This document shows positions 7,581 through 15,461 of a DNA stretch of 26,527 bases, in pieces. Under the pieces are notes generated by a model, which was given only the letters and a program-made list of their open reading frames with translations, was not told where the DNA came from and ran no database searches. Every line of letters begins with the position of its first letter. The stretch's first letter is position 1. The translations under genes and the position numbers were made by a program. Location: contig DASTBU010000184.1 of assembly GCA_035711845.1 (NCBI GenBank), positions 1 to 26,527 of the forward strand, given 5' to 3'. This stretch comes from DASTBU01 sp035711845. GTDB lineage: Bacteria; Acidobacteriota; Vicinamibacteria; Vicinamibacterales; 2-12-FULL-66-21.

Positions 7581-8348
7581 CTACAGCAGTTTCGCCAGCC
7601 GCGCGTACCCCGCCCGGCTCACCGGCAGACGAGTCCCATCGCGCAGGATCGCGACGCGGCTGTCCTTCGCATACAGCTCCACGCGGGCGATGCGCTCGAT
7701 GTTCAATAGGTACGATCGGTGGATGCGCACGAACCGCGCCGGATCGAGCAACTCCTCCACCTTCGCCATCGTCTGGTCCTTCAGGTGCTGACGGCCGTCG
7801 GCCTTGAACGCCACGTAGTCGTCCTGCGCTTCGACGTAGTCGAGCCGATCGACCGGTATCACGTGGACCTGGGCGCCGTCGCGGATCAGCACGCGCTCGA
7901 GGGGGCCGTGCCTCGGGCGCGCCTGTGCCACGAGCGCCTCGACGTCGACCCCCCCCTCCTCGCCCGGGCTCGACCGGCTCCGGAGGCGCTCCCGCGTGCG
8001 CTGCAGCGCCTCCGCGAATCGATCTTCGCTGAACGGCTTGAGCAGATAATCCACCGCGTGCACGTCGAACGCCCGCAGCGCGTACTGGTCGTACGCGGTG
8101 ATGAAGACGACCGGCACCTCGCGCCCGAGCAGCTCGAGCACTTCGAACCCATCCAGCTTCGGCATCTGCACGTCGAGGAACAGCAGGTCGGGCGACAGCT
8201 CGCTCACGGCCTTGACCGCATCGAAGCCGTTGCCGCATTCGGCCACCACCTCGATGCCACTGTGGCGGCCGAGGAACTCGCGCACCACGCTGCGCGCGGG
8301 CGGCTCGTCATCGACGATGACGACACGGAGAATGTCAGAGTCGGTCAT
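7581..8348 (-). CDS. LytTR-family response regulator
   Basis: A 255-aa response regulator. The receiver domain (about 7-122) has the acidic pocket D13/D14, phosphoacceptor D59 in LFLDVQMP, and conserved T84 and K104. A linker (about 123-148) leads to a LytTR DNA-binding domain (about 149-252) with the family's DYVEAQDDYV and FVRIHRSYLLN stretches. It follows the LytS-type kinase gene on the same strand and is the expected phosphotransfer partner. LytTR proteins bind paired direct repeats; I could not identify such a site with confidence. A heptad array lies between kinase and regulator genes. No obvious independent promoter or strong Shine-Dalgarno was seen. Confidence 0.95.
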   Translation of the reverse strand: MTDSDILRVVIVDDEPPARSVVREFLGRHSGIEVVAECGNGFDAVKAVSELSPDLLFLDVQMPKLDGFEVLELLGREVPVVFITAYDQYALRAFDVHAVDYLLKPFSEDRFAEALQRTRERLRSRSSPGEEGGVDVEALVAQARPRHGPLERVLIRDGAQVHVIPVDRLDYVEAQDDYVAFKADGRQHLKDQTMAKVEELLDPARFVRIHRSYLLNIERIARVELYAKDSRVAILRDGTRLPVSRAGYARLAKLL

Positions 8349-8355
8349 GTACTTC

Positions 8356-8411
8356 GGCTGTCAGCTGTCAGAAACGAGTGCCAGTTTCCAGTTTCCAGTT
8401 TCCAGTTTCCA
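8356..8411. repeat. Heptad array C, unit GTTTCCA
   Basis: Eight in-phase 7-bp units lie between the kinase gene and the response-regulator gene: GGCTGTC, AGCTGTC, AGAAACG, AGTGCCA and four perfect GTTTCCA. The outer units are degenerate and the centre is homogeneous. It begins 8 bp upstream of the regulator start codon, as array B does for the tolC-like gene, so the translation-initiation region of the regulator lies in repeat-derived sequence. Confidence 0.88.
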
Positions 8412-8446
8412 GCCATTCGGACCACGGACGACGGCAGGATTGGGCG

Positions 8447-9505
8447 TCAGTGCCCCTCATCCAGCGGCATTGTCACCTCGACCCGCCAGACACCGTTCTG
8501 CTCGGTGGCGTCCAGCCGCGCGTCGGTACCGTGGAGCGCGCTCAGGCGGGCCCGGACGTTGGCGAGGCCGACGCCCACGCCGCGGCCGCGCGGGCGATCG
8601 GCGTCGCACGGGTTCTCCACCAGGATGCTCAGGCGCCGGCCGTGGCCTGAGGCGGCGACCCGGATGGTCCCCCCTTCGAGCATGTGCGCGACGCCGTGCG
8701 TCACCGCGTTCTCCACGATTGGCTGCAGCAGCAGCGGCGGAACCAGGCAGGACCCGGCGTCACGGCCGTCGATGTCCACCTGCAGGCGGCTCCCGAACCG
8801 GACGCGCTCGATGGCGAGGAACCGCTCGACCAGCGCCAGCTCGCGCGCGAGCGTGATCCGCTCCTCGCCGCCGAGCGCCAGACTGTCGCGCAGGAAGTCG
8901 GCCAGCAGCAGGCACATGCGGCGGGCGGCCGCAGGATCCGAGCCGGTCAGCGCGCTGATCGAGTGCAGGCTGTTGAACAGGAAGTGCGGATCGATTTGCG
9001 CTTTGAGCGATCGCAGCTCCGCTTCCCGCGACAGCACCTGGACCCGGAGCTGGCGCCGCTCCGTCTCGCGCAGCTGCTCGAAGCCGGCCAGCAGGTAGCT
9101 GATGGCGAGCGACAGCAGGTAGAGCAGCACCCCCAGGCTGAAGATGAGCGCATCGAGCCCTGCCGCACCGGCACCGGCGCCGCCGACCCAGCCGCGCGTG
9201 ACCAGTGCGCCGATCCAGAAGTGCGCCACCAGCAGCCAGACGGCGCTGGAGATCACCGCCGATGTCAGCGCGGTGGCGAGGATGCGGACCGCGCTCGTCG
9301 CGACGAGCGGCATGCTTCGTGAGACGTACCAGCCAGACAGGCAGACGAACGCATAGACCGCTGCGAGCGGCAACGCGACGAGGAGCGCCTCGGTCCAGTC
9401 GAGCGCCGCCTGCGCGACCAGCATCGCCCCGAGCAGGCCGCCGACGAGCACGCCAATCCCGAGGTACAGCGCCAGAAACCGACCGCGCGCGAGGATCGGG
9501 TGCAT
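8447..9505 (-). CDS. LytS-type sensor histidine kinase (His_kinase/HATPase_c)
   Basis: A 352-aa membrane kinase. The N-terminal part (about 8-140) contains four likely transmembrane helices (about 10-30, 40-60, 72-95, 118-140) and no separate periplasmic sensor domain. A short coiled coil (142-168) leads to the His_kinase domain with QIDPHFLFNSLH, where H174 is the predicted phosphoacceptor. The ATPase domain has an N-box (VENAVTHG, 264-271) and a glycine-rich loop (GVGVGLANVRARL, from 309). It lies 3 bp after the LiaF-like gene and upstream of the LytTR regulator, forming a three-gene membrane-sensing module. With no large extracytoplasmic domain, the signal probably arises in the membrane or via the LiaF-like partner. 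Confidence 0.95.
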   Translation of the reverse strand: MHPILARGRFLALYLGIGVLVGGLLGAMLVAQAALDWTEALLVALPLAAVYAFVCLSGWYVSRSMPLVATSAVRILATALTSAVISSAVWLLVAHFWIGALVTRGWVGGAGAGAAGLDALIFSLGVLLYLLSLAISYLLAGFEQLRETERRQLRVQVLSREAELRSLKAQIDPHFLFNSLHSISALTGSDPAAARRMCLLLADFLRDSLALGGEERITLARELALVERFLAIERVRFGSRLQVDIDGRDAGSCLVPPLLLQPIVENAVTHGVAHMLEGGTIRVAASGHGRRLSILVENPCDADRPRGRGVGVGLANVRARLSALHGTDARLDATEQNGVWRVEVTMPLDEGH

Positions 9506-9508
9506 GAA

Positions 9509-10282
9509 TCAGTTCTTGATCTCCACGCCGCCCATGATCGCGACCCCCCGCAGGATCAGCCGGTGCACCGCGGCGCTCTGCGGGGCCCGCGTCTGATCGT
9601 CCACGCCCCCGAGGATTGGCACCACGCGCGATTCGATCGTCCAGGTGTCCGGCACCCGGATCTCGATGCCGCCCCAGAGCGCGAACACGTCCACGTAGGC
9701 CTCGCCGTCGATCGCGGCGTTGCGCAGGTCGATCTCGCAGCCGCCCATGATCGCCGTGAGATCCGCCCCGCGGAATGCCTTCGAGTTGCTCCCGCGGCTG
9801 AAGGCCCCCAGGATCGCGACGGCGCTGATTCTCGAGCTGCCGTCGTGGGCCGCCGGTGATGGGCGGCGCTCGGGCTCCAGGCCACCGGTGGGGATCGACC
9901 CGCCCGCACCGCTCCCGACCTCGGCGCGCGACGACATGCCGCGCCACACGAGATAGCCCCCGATGACCACGAGCAACAGCGGCCAGATATCGGCCAGGCG
10001 CACTCGGAAGACGGTCAGTTCTTCGAGGAGCAACCACATGCCGACGAACAGGAACAGGAAGCCGGCGATCGCGCCCGATCCCTTGTGCGACTGCGACAGC
10101 TTGAGCGCGCCGACGGCCACCAGCACCACCGGCCAGAACCTGATGTAGTCTGCCGCCTCCAGAATTCCCAGATTGTCGAGCGTGAAGAGCACACCCGCGG
10201 CGATCGCAAAGATCCCGAGGAGCAGTTGCGGCGTGAGCCTGAACTCCGGCGTTCCCGGCGACTCGCTCAACCCGTGCGGCAT
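9509..10282 (-). CDS. LiaF-like membrane protein (DUF5668 plus C-terminal LiaF-type beta domain)
   Basis: A 257-aa protein. The N-terminal half (about 17-118) has four hydrophobic helices in the LiaF transmembrane pattern (LLLGIFAIAAGVLF, FWPVVLVAVGAL, IAGFLFLFVGMWLLLEEL, IWPLLLVVIGGYLVWRG). After a Ser/Pro/Gly-rich linker (119-150), the C-terminal part is repetitive beta structure with AILGAFSRGS, AIMGGCEIDLR, ALWGGIEIRVP and AIMGGVEIKN, typical of LiaF-type domains. In Firmicutes LiaF controls a cell-envelope stress kinase; here the next gene, 3 bp away, is a membrane kinase, so a similar control role is likely but inferred. The start at 10282 has a good AGGGGA Shine-Dalgarno about 8 bp upstream. 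Confidence 0.88.
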   Translation of the reverse strand: MPHGLSESPGTPEFRLTPQLLLGIFAIAAGVLFTLDNLGILEAADYIRFWPVVLVAVGALKLSQSHKGSGAIAGFLFLFVGMWLLLEELTVFRVRLADIWPLLLVVIGGYLVWRGMSSRAEVGSGAGGSIPTGGLEPERRPSPAAHDGSSRISAVAILGAFSRGSNSKAFRGADLTAIMGGCEIDLRNAAIDGEAYVDVFALWGGIEIRVPDTWTIESRVVPILGGVDDQTRAPQSAAVHRLILRGVAIMGGVEIKN

Positions 10283-10342
10283 GATCGGTTCCCCTGCCGC
10301 TTCATCCGGCTATCGAGACCATCTCGTCGCCCTGTCATGACG

Positions 10343-10375
10343 CCAACCCTGACTGGATGGTTCAGGCCGGGTTGG
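10343..10375. other. Inverted repeat between divergent genes
   Basis: CCAACCC (10343-10349) and GGGTTGG (10369-10375) form a perfect 7-bp inverted repeat, and inside it CTGA and TCAG can pair further. It lies in the 215-bp gap between the divergent LiaF-like and metallopeptidase genes. It could be an operator or a leader hairpin for the minus-strand operon. No function can be assigned. Confidence 0.45.
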
Positions 10376-10480
10376 CCCGTCCCGTGTCGCGCTCGACCCA
10401 TGCCCTCACCATACGCCCGTAAGTGACCGTGGTAACGGCATTTCCGGCGAACCCCGCCGCTGGGGCGGTGAACGGCGGAA

Positions 10481-10489
10481 TGCTACAAT
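10481..10489 (+). promoter_or_regulatory. Extended -10 promoter element of the M24 peptidase gene
   Basis: TGCTACAAT is an extended -10 (TG-N-TACAAT, hexamer 10484-10489) that ends 8 bp before the ATG at 10498. No good -35 is visible, as expected for an extended -10 promoter. Transcription would begin within a few bases of the start codon, which supports 10498 rather than the upstream in-frame GTG near 10423. Confidence 0.6.
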
Positions 10490-10497
10490 CCTCAGCC

Positions 10498-11949
10498 ATG
10501 CCGCACGCCCGTCGACTCGCCGCGATCGCATCCCTCGCCCTGCTTGCCGCCGTGTCGGCCTCCGCCGGCCCCCTGCAGGATGACCTGATAGCCCGTCGGT
10601 CGCGCGTAATGGAACAGCTATCGCCCGAGACGCTCGCGATCTTCTGGAGCGCGCCGACGCGTGTGTACTCGCACGACGTCGAGTACGAATACCGGCAGGA
10701 CAGCCACCTGCTCTACCTCACGGGCATCGATCAGGAGGAGACCATCCTCATCCTGATGCCGGGCAACCCGGTCCGCCGCGAGATCCTGTTCATTCTCGAG
10801 CCGGACCCGCGCCGCGAGCACTGGAACGGCCACCGCCTGACGCCCGCCGAAGCCACCGCGCAGAGCGGAATCGAGACGGTCCTGACCGTGAAGGAGTTCG
10901 AGCCGTTCATCGCCGCGATGTTCTCGCGCCAGCCGAGGGGAGACGCCGCCGAGTACGATCCGTTCCTCTCGGCCCTCGAGGCGGGCCGCGCAAAGCTGGC
11001 GCTGCTCCTCGAACCGCAGCAGAACCTCTCCACGCCCGCCGGACCCGCACGCCGCTTCGCGCTCGACCTCCGCGAGCGCTTCTTCGGGTTCACGGTGGAG
11101 GACGCGCGGCCGATCGTCTCGAACCTGCGCCAGGTGAAGACGCCCTACGAACAGGAGATCATGCGCAAGAGCGTCGCGATCTCGAGCCAGGCGCACAAGG
11201 CCGGCATGCGCGCGGCGGCGCCCGGCAAGTTCGAGTACGAGGTGGAAGCCGCCATAGAGGAAGTCTACCTTCGAAATGGCGCCATGACGTGGGGCTACCC
11301 ATCGATTGTCGGAAGCGGTCCCAACGCGACCATTCTTCACTACAACAGATCGAGCCGGCGGATGGAGCCCGGCGATCTGCTGCTCGTGGATGCCGCTGGA
11401 AATTTTCAGGGCTACACGGGAGACATCACGCGCACCTACCCGATCGGCGGCAGGTTCACGCGGGAGCAGCGGGAGATCTACGAGATCGTGCTTGCCGCGC
11501 AGGAGGCCGGGATGAAAGCTGTCTCGGCCGGGGCTCCCACCAGGGACGTCCAGGCCGCATGCGACAGGGTGCTTCGGGCCGGCCTCGTCACTTTGGGTCT
11601 CGTCATCGATCCCGAGGGGCAGCAGTTCAAGATCTGGGCGACGCACGGCGTCGTGCACATGATCGGCATGGACGTCCACGATGTCGGCAACCGTCGCACG
11701 TTCGAGCCCGGCATGACCTTCGTGATCGAGCCTGGCATCTACATCCGTCAGGCCGCGCTCGACGCGCTGCCGCGCACGGCCGAGAACGTGGCGTTCATCG
11801 AGAAGGTTCAGCCGATGGTGGACAAGTACAAGGATATCGGCGTGCGCGTGGAAGACTCGTTCCTGCTCACGACCGGAGGACTCGAACGCCTCTCCTCCGC
11901 CGTCCCGCGCACCGTCGACGAAATCGAGCAATTCATGAAGAAGTTCTGA
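10498..11949 (+). CDS. Secreted M24-family metallopeptidase (aminopeptidase P-like)
   Basis: A 483-aa exported peptidase. Residues 1-23 are a signal peptide (cleavage after SASA). An aminopeptidase-P N-terminal domain (about 30-190) precedes the 'pita-bread' catalytic domain (about 220-470). All five metal ligands of the family can be placed: D298 (LLLVDAAG), D309 (TGDITRTYP), H387 (THGVVHMIG), E411 (FVIEPGIYI) and E452 (VRVEDSFLL). Members remove N-terminal residues preceding proline using two Mn/Zn ions; here the enzyme would act in the periplasm or outside the cell. It is a single-gene unit, read convergently with the 187-aa protein downstream, and its stop codon is the first element of heptad array D. 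The exact substrate is not predictable. Confidence 0.92.
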   Translation: MPHARRLAAIASLALLAAVSASAGPLQDDLIARRSRVMEQLSPETLAIFWSAPTRVYSHDVEYEYRQDSHLLYLTGIDQEETILILMPGNPVRREILFILEPDPRREHWNGHRLTPAEATAQSGIETVLTVKEFEPFIAAMFSRQPRGDAAEYDPFLSALEAGRAKLALLLEPQQNLSTPAGPARRFALDLRERFFGFTVEDARPIVSNLRQVKTPYEQEIMRKSVAISSQAHKAGMRAAAPGKFEYEVEAAIEEVYLRNGAMTWGYPSIVGSGPNATILHYNRSSRRMEPGDLLLVDAAGNFQGYTGDITRTYPIGGRFTREQREIYEIVLAAQEAGMKAVSAGAPTRDVQAACDRVLRAGLVTLGLVIDPEGQQFKIWATHGVVHMIGMDVHDVGNRRTFEPGMTFVIEPGIYIRQAALDALPRTAENVAFIEKVQPMVDKYKDIGVRVEDSFLLTTGGLERLSSAVPRTVDEIEQFMKKF

Positions 11950-12006
11950 ATGCTGAATGCGGAATGCTGACTGCTCACAACTCAGCACTCAGCACTCAGC
12001 ACTCAG
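11944..12006. repeat. Heptad array D, inverting in its middle (TGCTGAA then CACTCAG)
   Basis: Nine in-phase 7-bp units: TTCTGAA, TGCTGAA, TGCGGAA, TGCTGAC, TGCTCAC, AACTCAG and three of CACTCAG. The strand of the unit flips near 11976, so the halves are complementary and can fold into a long imperfect hairpin. The first unit contains the stop codon of the peptidase gene, and the array ends 13 bp before the stop of the convergent 187-aa gene. A shared bidirectional terminator or 3'-end stabiliser is plausible. Confidence 0.88.
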
Positions 12007-12019
12007 AACTACTTGCGAG

Positions 12020-12583
12020 CTACTTCGGTGTCAGCCCGGCTTCCAGCCGCGCCTTCCGCAGCGCCTCGAGCGCTTCCTGCACCTCGCGCCGGGCGGCCTC
12101 GCGGGCGCGTTCGTCCTTCGCCTGCTGAAATTCCTGGAGGGCGGTGTTCAGCGCCCATTTGAGCGCGAGCGACGTCAGCGCAACGGTGGCCCCCTGCTTG
12201 TTCGAGAACGCCGCGTATCCCCGCACGTCGGTCGGCGTGACCATGTTCAGGAACTCCTCATGGGTCATCGAGCCGGCCGGCACCGGACCGCGCAGGTAAT
12301 CAGGTCCGAGAATCTCGTCGATGGTGAGCTTCCTTGCCTGGACGGCCACGCGGAACGTTGGCAGCCCGGTATCGGGGTTGAAGTCGGGTTCGAGGACGAT
12401 GGCCGGTTTCTGCGCGAGGAGCTTCTGGATCCGTTCGATGTCCACCGGCAACGACCCGGGGCCCACCGCCGGCTGAGCCGTACTCGCCTCGGCGTTCGAC
12501 GGCCTGGTCCCCTGGGACGAGGCTGGCTGCTGGCTGGCGGCGCCGGCGATCAGCAGCGCGAGGACAAACGGCATGAGACCCAT
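12020..12583 (-). CDS. Secreted protein of unknown function, 187 aa
   Basis: I do not recognise a family. Residues 1-18 form a signal peptide (MGLMPFVLALLIAGAASQ). A Ser/Thr/Pro/Ala-rich linker (about 19-46) is followed by a moderately conserved-looking region (47-125) containing VLEPDFNPDTGLPTFRVAV and a charged alpha-helical C-terminus (about 140-187; QEFQQAKDERAREAARREVQ) likely to form a coiled coil. There is no cysteine in the mature protein. Its coding nature is supported by the signal peptide, the GGGGTGG Shine-Dalgarno 5 bp before ATG, and a complete frame. It is divergent from the ADOP-type permease gene and convergent with the peptidase gene. Confidence 0.8.
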   Translation of the reverse strand: MGLMPFVLALLIAGAASQQPASSQGTRPSNAEASTAQPAVGPGSLPVDIERIQKLLAQKPAIVLEPDFNPDTGLPTFRVAVQARKLTIDEILGPDYLRGPVPAGSMTHEEFLNMVTPTDVRGYAAFSNKQGATVALTSLALKWALNTALQEFQQAKDERAREAARREVQEALEALRKARLEAGLTPK

Positions 12584-12665
12584 AAATCCACCCCTTCGTG
12601 TTTAGACGCCCGGCCTGCAAAATTTGCTTCAATATCAGTGCCTCTGTTCAGCGGTGGGACGTCGC

Positions 12666-12683
12666 CTGTTCAAAACCGAACAG
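12666..12683. promoter_or_regulatory. Palindrome CTGTTC-N6-GAACAG, probable activator site
   Basis: A perfect 6-bp inverted repeat with a 6-bp spacer sits about 65 bp upstream of the sigma-54-like element that precedes the large permease gene. Size, symmetry and distance fit an enhancer-binding-protein site. The protein that binds is not encoded in this window. Confidence 0.5.
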
Positions 12684-12746
12684 AACTGCGCGGAGCAGTC
12701 CTACTTAAGTCACTGACGTTCCAGAGGTTGGAGCCGCGCAACCGCC

Positions 12747-12763
12747 CGGCATGGAGTTCGCTC
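12747..12763 (+). promoter_or_regulatory. Sigma-54-like promoter of the ADOP-type permease
   Basis: The sequence CGGCATGGAGTTCGCT has GG (12748-12749) and GC (12760-12761) separated by exactly 10 bp, as in the -24/-12 consensus TGGCACG-N4-TTGC, with few mismatches. Transcription would start near 12773, downstream of the ATG at 12770, so translation must use the later ATGs at 12866 or 12872. No comparably good sigma-70 site was seen in this gap. Confidence 0.45.
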
Positions 12764-12871
12764 GAGGCCATGATCGTCCATCATGATCGCGTGAGCTCTC
12801 GGGTCGGTCCTCGCTTCCCCGAAAGGCTCGGAGGCGATCCCGGCAATCGCTCGGTGTCGGAAGACATGCTC

Positions 12872-15277
12872 ATGAACTCCGTCTGGCAAGATGTCCGCTA
12901 CGCGGCGCGCATGCTGATCAAGTCGCCGGGCTTCGCGTTTGTCGCGATCCTGACGCTTGCGCTCGGGATTGGCGCGAACACCGCCATCTTCACGATTGTC
13001 AACACCGTGCTGCTGCGGCCTCTGCCCTACGCCCGCCCCGATCGGCTGGTGACGGTCTGGCAGGATCTTCGCGCCCGCGGCGGTCCCGCCGACGAATGGG
13101 CGACGCCTGGCAACTACGTGGACTGGCGCACCGCGAAGGACGTGTTCCAGCAGGTCGCCGTGATCGCTGGATGGCGCCCGACGCTCCTCGGCGGCACGGA
13201 ACCCGTGCCAGTGCCCGGCGAGCGTGTCTCGCACGAATACTTTTCGATCCTCGGCGTGGCGCCGGCACTCGGGCGTACGTTTGCGCCAGCCGACGACCAG
13301 CCCAACTCCGCGCTCGTCGCCGTCATCGGGCACGGGCTGTGGCAACGCCGCTTCGGCGAGGACCGGTCGATCATCGGCCGGACAGTGGATCTGAGCGGCG
13401 AGCCGCACGAGATCATCGGCGTCCTGCCCGAAGGCTTTCGCCCACTCGTGAACGCTGACGCGGAAATCTGGCGTCCGCTGCGGATGAACACCGCCAATCC
13501 ATCTCGCGGCGCGGTCGTGCTGCGCGCCGTCGCGCGGCTGCCCGACGGCGTGCCGCTCGAACGCGCGCAGGCCGCCGCGAACGTCCTCGCCAGGCAGCTC
13601 GAAGCCGCGCATCCAGAGTACAACGAGAAGACAGGGTTCAACCTCATTCCACTGCACGCTCGCGTGGTTGGCGACATCAAGCCCGGCCTGCTTGCGCTTC
13701 TCGGCGCGGTCGGCTTCGTCCTGCTGATCGCCTGCGCCAATCTGGCCAACCTGCTGCTCGCGCGCGGGTCCGGGCGCGGACGCGAGATCGCGGTGCGACT
13801 CGCGCTCGGCGCCGCCCATGGCCGGATCGTTCGTCAGCTCCTCACCGAGAGCCTGCTGCTGGCGGCGGCCGGTGGAATCCTCGGCGTGCTGCTCGGTGCC
13901 TGGGCGGTCGAAGGGCTCGCGGCGATGGCGCCCGCAAACGCGCCGCGCGTGAACGAAATCGGGCTGGACATCCGGGTGCTCGGCTTCGCGCTCGGCCTCA
14001 CCATCCTGACCGGCCTGCTCTTTGGCCTCTTCCCCGCCCTCCAATACTCGCGCGCGCAGGTGGCCGGCTCGCTGAAGGACGGCGGCCGAGGCGCAGCGGG
14101 GAGCGGCGGACGGGCACTGCGGCGCGTCCTCATTGGCGCAGAAGTCGCCGTCGCGCTCGTGCTGCTGACGGGGGCAGGGCTCCTCCTTCAGACCTTCGTG
14201 CACCTGCAGTCGGCGGATCTCGGCTTCAATCCCGAGAACCTGATTGCCGGGTTCGTCAACCCGCCGGCCGCGAGCGGCTACGACAACCCCCAGAAGCATC
14301 TCGCCTTCTACGACCAGGCGCTCGAGAAAGCGGCCGCGCTGCCGGGCGTCGAACAGGCAGCGCTGGCGTCGGTGCTTCCGCTGAGCGGCGACAGCGACAT
14401 GAACTTCGCGATCGACGGGCGCGCCGCGCCCCGGAGCCAGTCGGAGACACCGGTCACCTGGTACCGGCTGGTGAGCGCGTCGTACTTCGACACGATGGGC
14501 ATCTCCATCGTGGGCGGCCGCGGCTTCGAGCCGCGCGAAGCGGCTCCCGTTGTGGTCGTCAACGAGGCGTTCGTCCGCACCTATTTCCCGGGGGAAGACG
14601 CCCTCGGCCGCCGGCTCCGATTCAGCCCCAATCTGCCAGCCTTCACGATCGTGGGAATCGCGGAGGACACGAAGGTCCGCGGCGCGCGCGAGGCGCCGCG
14701 CGTCGAGACGTTCGCGCCGTACTGGCAGTTCACCGAGCGAGGGATGAACGTCATCCTCGAGAGCGCCGGCAACCCGGCCCAACTCGCGGGACCGCTGCGT
14801 CAGGCCATCGCATCGATCGATCCGAGCGTGCCGGTCTCGCCTGTGACGATTCTCTCGGAGCTCGTGGCCGATTCGATCGAACAGCCGCGATTCTTCGCCA
14901 CGCTCGCAGCCGCGTTCGCGATCCTCGCGCTGGCGCTGGCCGCTATCGGGCTCTACGGGGTCATGGCATACGCCGTCTCGCAGCGCACCGCCGAGATCGG
15001 CGTCAGGATGGCGCTCGGCGCATCCCCCTCCGAGGTCTTCCGCCTCGTCATCGGCGACGGCCTGCGCGTGACCGCTATCGGCATCGCCTTCGGAACCATC
15101 GGCTCGTTCATCGTCGCTCGCTGGTTGACGACGCTGTTGTTCGGCGTGCGGCCAGGGGATCCCACGGTGTTTCTGTCGACGGCAGCCTTGCTGCTGCTCG
15201 TCGCCACCGCCGCGTGTCTGATCCCGGCCCGCCGCGCGACACGCGTGGATCCGATGATCGCACTGCGCACAGAATAG
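12872..15277 (+). CDS. ADOP-type permease: MacB-like periplasmic core plus two FtsX domains
   Basis: An 801-aa inner-membrane protein with the layout of the acidobacterial duplicated orphan permease family: an N-terminal helix (about 20-45) in the family hallmark LTLALGIGANTAIFTIVN, a MacB-like periplasmic core (about 50-265), a first FtsX domain (about 270-400), a linker with another helix (about 425-445), a second periplasmic region (about 455-665) and a second FtsX domain (670-800) with RTAEIGVRMALGA. Such proteins resemble two fused MacB permeases without the ATPase. Start choice: ATGs lie at 12866 and 12872; GGAAG at 12859-12863 is better spaced for 12872. The reading frame is open far upstream but does not resemble protein there. 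A MacB-type ATPase gene follows 184 bp downstream. Confidence 0.9.
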   Translation: MNSVWQDVRYAARMLIKSPGFAFVAILTLALGIGANTAIFTIVNTVLLRPLPYARPDRLVTVWQDLRARGGPADEWATPGNYVDWRTAKDVFQQVAVIAGWRPTLLGGTEPVPVPGERVSHEYFSILGVAPALGRTFAPADDQPNSALVAVIGHGLWQRRFGEDRSIIGRTVDLSGEPHEIIGVLPEGFRPLVNADAEIWRPLRMNTANPSRGAVVLRAVARLPDGVPLERAQAAANVLARQLEAAHPEYNEKTGFNLIPLHARVVGDIKPGLLALLGAVGFVLLIACANLANLLLARGSGRGREIAVRLALGAAHGRIVRQLLTESLLLAAAGGILGVLLGAWAVEGLAAMAPANAPRVNEIGLDIRVLGFALGLTILTGLLFGLFPALQYSRAQVAGSLKDGGRGAAGSGGRALRRVLIGAEVAVALVLLTGAGLLLQTFVHLQSADLGFNPENLIAGFVNPPAASGYDNPQKHLAFYDQALEKAAALPGVEQAALASVLPLSGDSDMNFAIDGRAAPRSQSETPVTWYRLVSASYFDTMGISIVGGRGFEPREAAPVVVVNEAFVRTYFPGEDALGRRLRFSPNLPAFTIVGIAEDTKVRGAREAPRVETFAPYWQFTERGMNVILESAGNPAQLAGPLRQAIASIDPSVPVSPVTILSELVADSIEQPRFFATLAAAFAILALALAAIGLYGVMAYAVSQRTAEIGVRMALGASPSEVFRLVIGDGLRVTAIGIAFGTIGSFIVARWLTTLLFGVRPGDPTVFLSTAALLLLVATAACLIPARRATRVDPMIALRTE

Positions 15278-15396
15278 GCGCGGCGCGCCCCGGACCAATG
15301 CGATCGGGCCGAAAACGTGCTGGCATCAGCCGGGAGGCGTACCCACGAGTCACGTCCGGGAATGCGAGGCCGGGCGACGAGGCGCGGCAAAGCTCG

Positions 15397-15402
15397 TATA
15401 AT
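15397..15402 (+). promoter_or_regulatory. -10 element TATAAT upstream of the ATPase gene
   Basis: A perfect TATAAT sits 59 bp before the ATPase start in the 184-bp gap after the permease gene. No convincing -35 is visible. It implies that the ATPase gene can be transcribed apart from the permease gene, with a leader of about 50 nt. Confidence 0.5.
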
Positions 15403-15461
15403 CTCAAGAAACCCTCGTCCGGCGGACCCCGTCTAACTAGCAAGGGAAAGGTTCAGAGCCC

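Noticed and set aside
12609..12640. AT-rich stretch with GCAAAATTTGC as an operator
   Set aside because: The 5-bp inverted repeat is too short to distinguish from chance, so it is not listed as a site.
11957..12871. Upstream extension of the permease frame through the divergent 187-aa gene
   Set aside because: It overlaps array D, the opposite-strand gene and the promoter region, and is not protein-like; translation more likely starts at 12872.
12710..15298. An 862-codon open frame on the minus strand opposite the ADOP permease gene
   Set aside because: It is rich in Arg, Asp, His and Gln with no domain-like pattern, as expected for the complement of a GC-rich gene; the plus-strand product has clear membrane helices and FtsX motifs.
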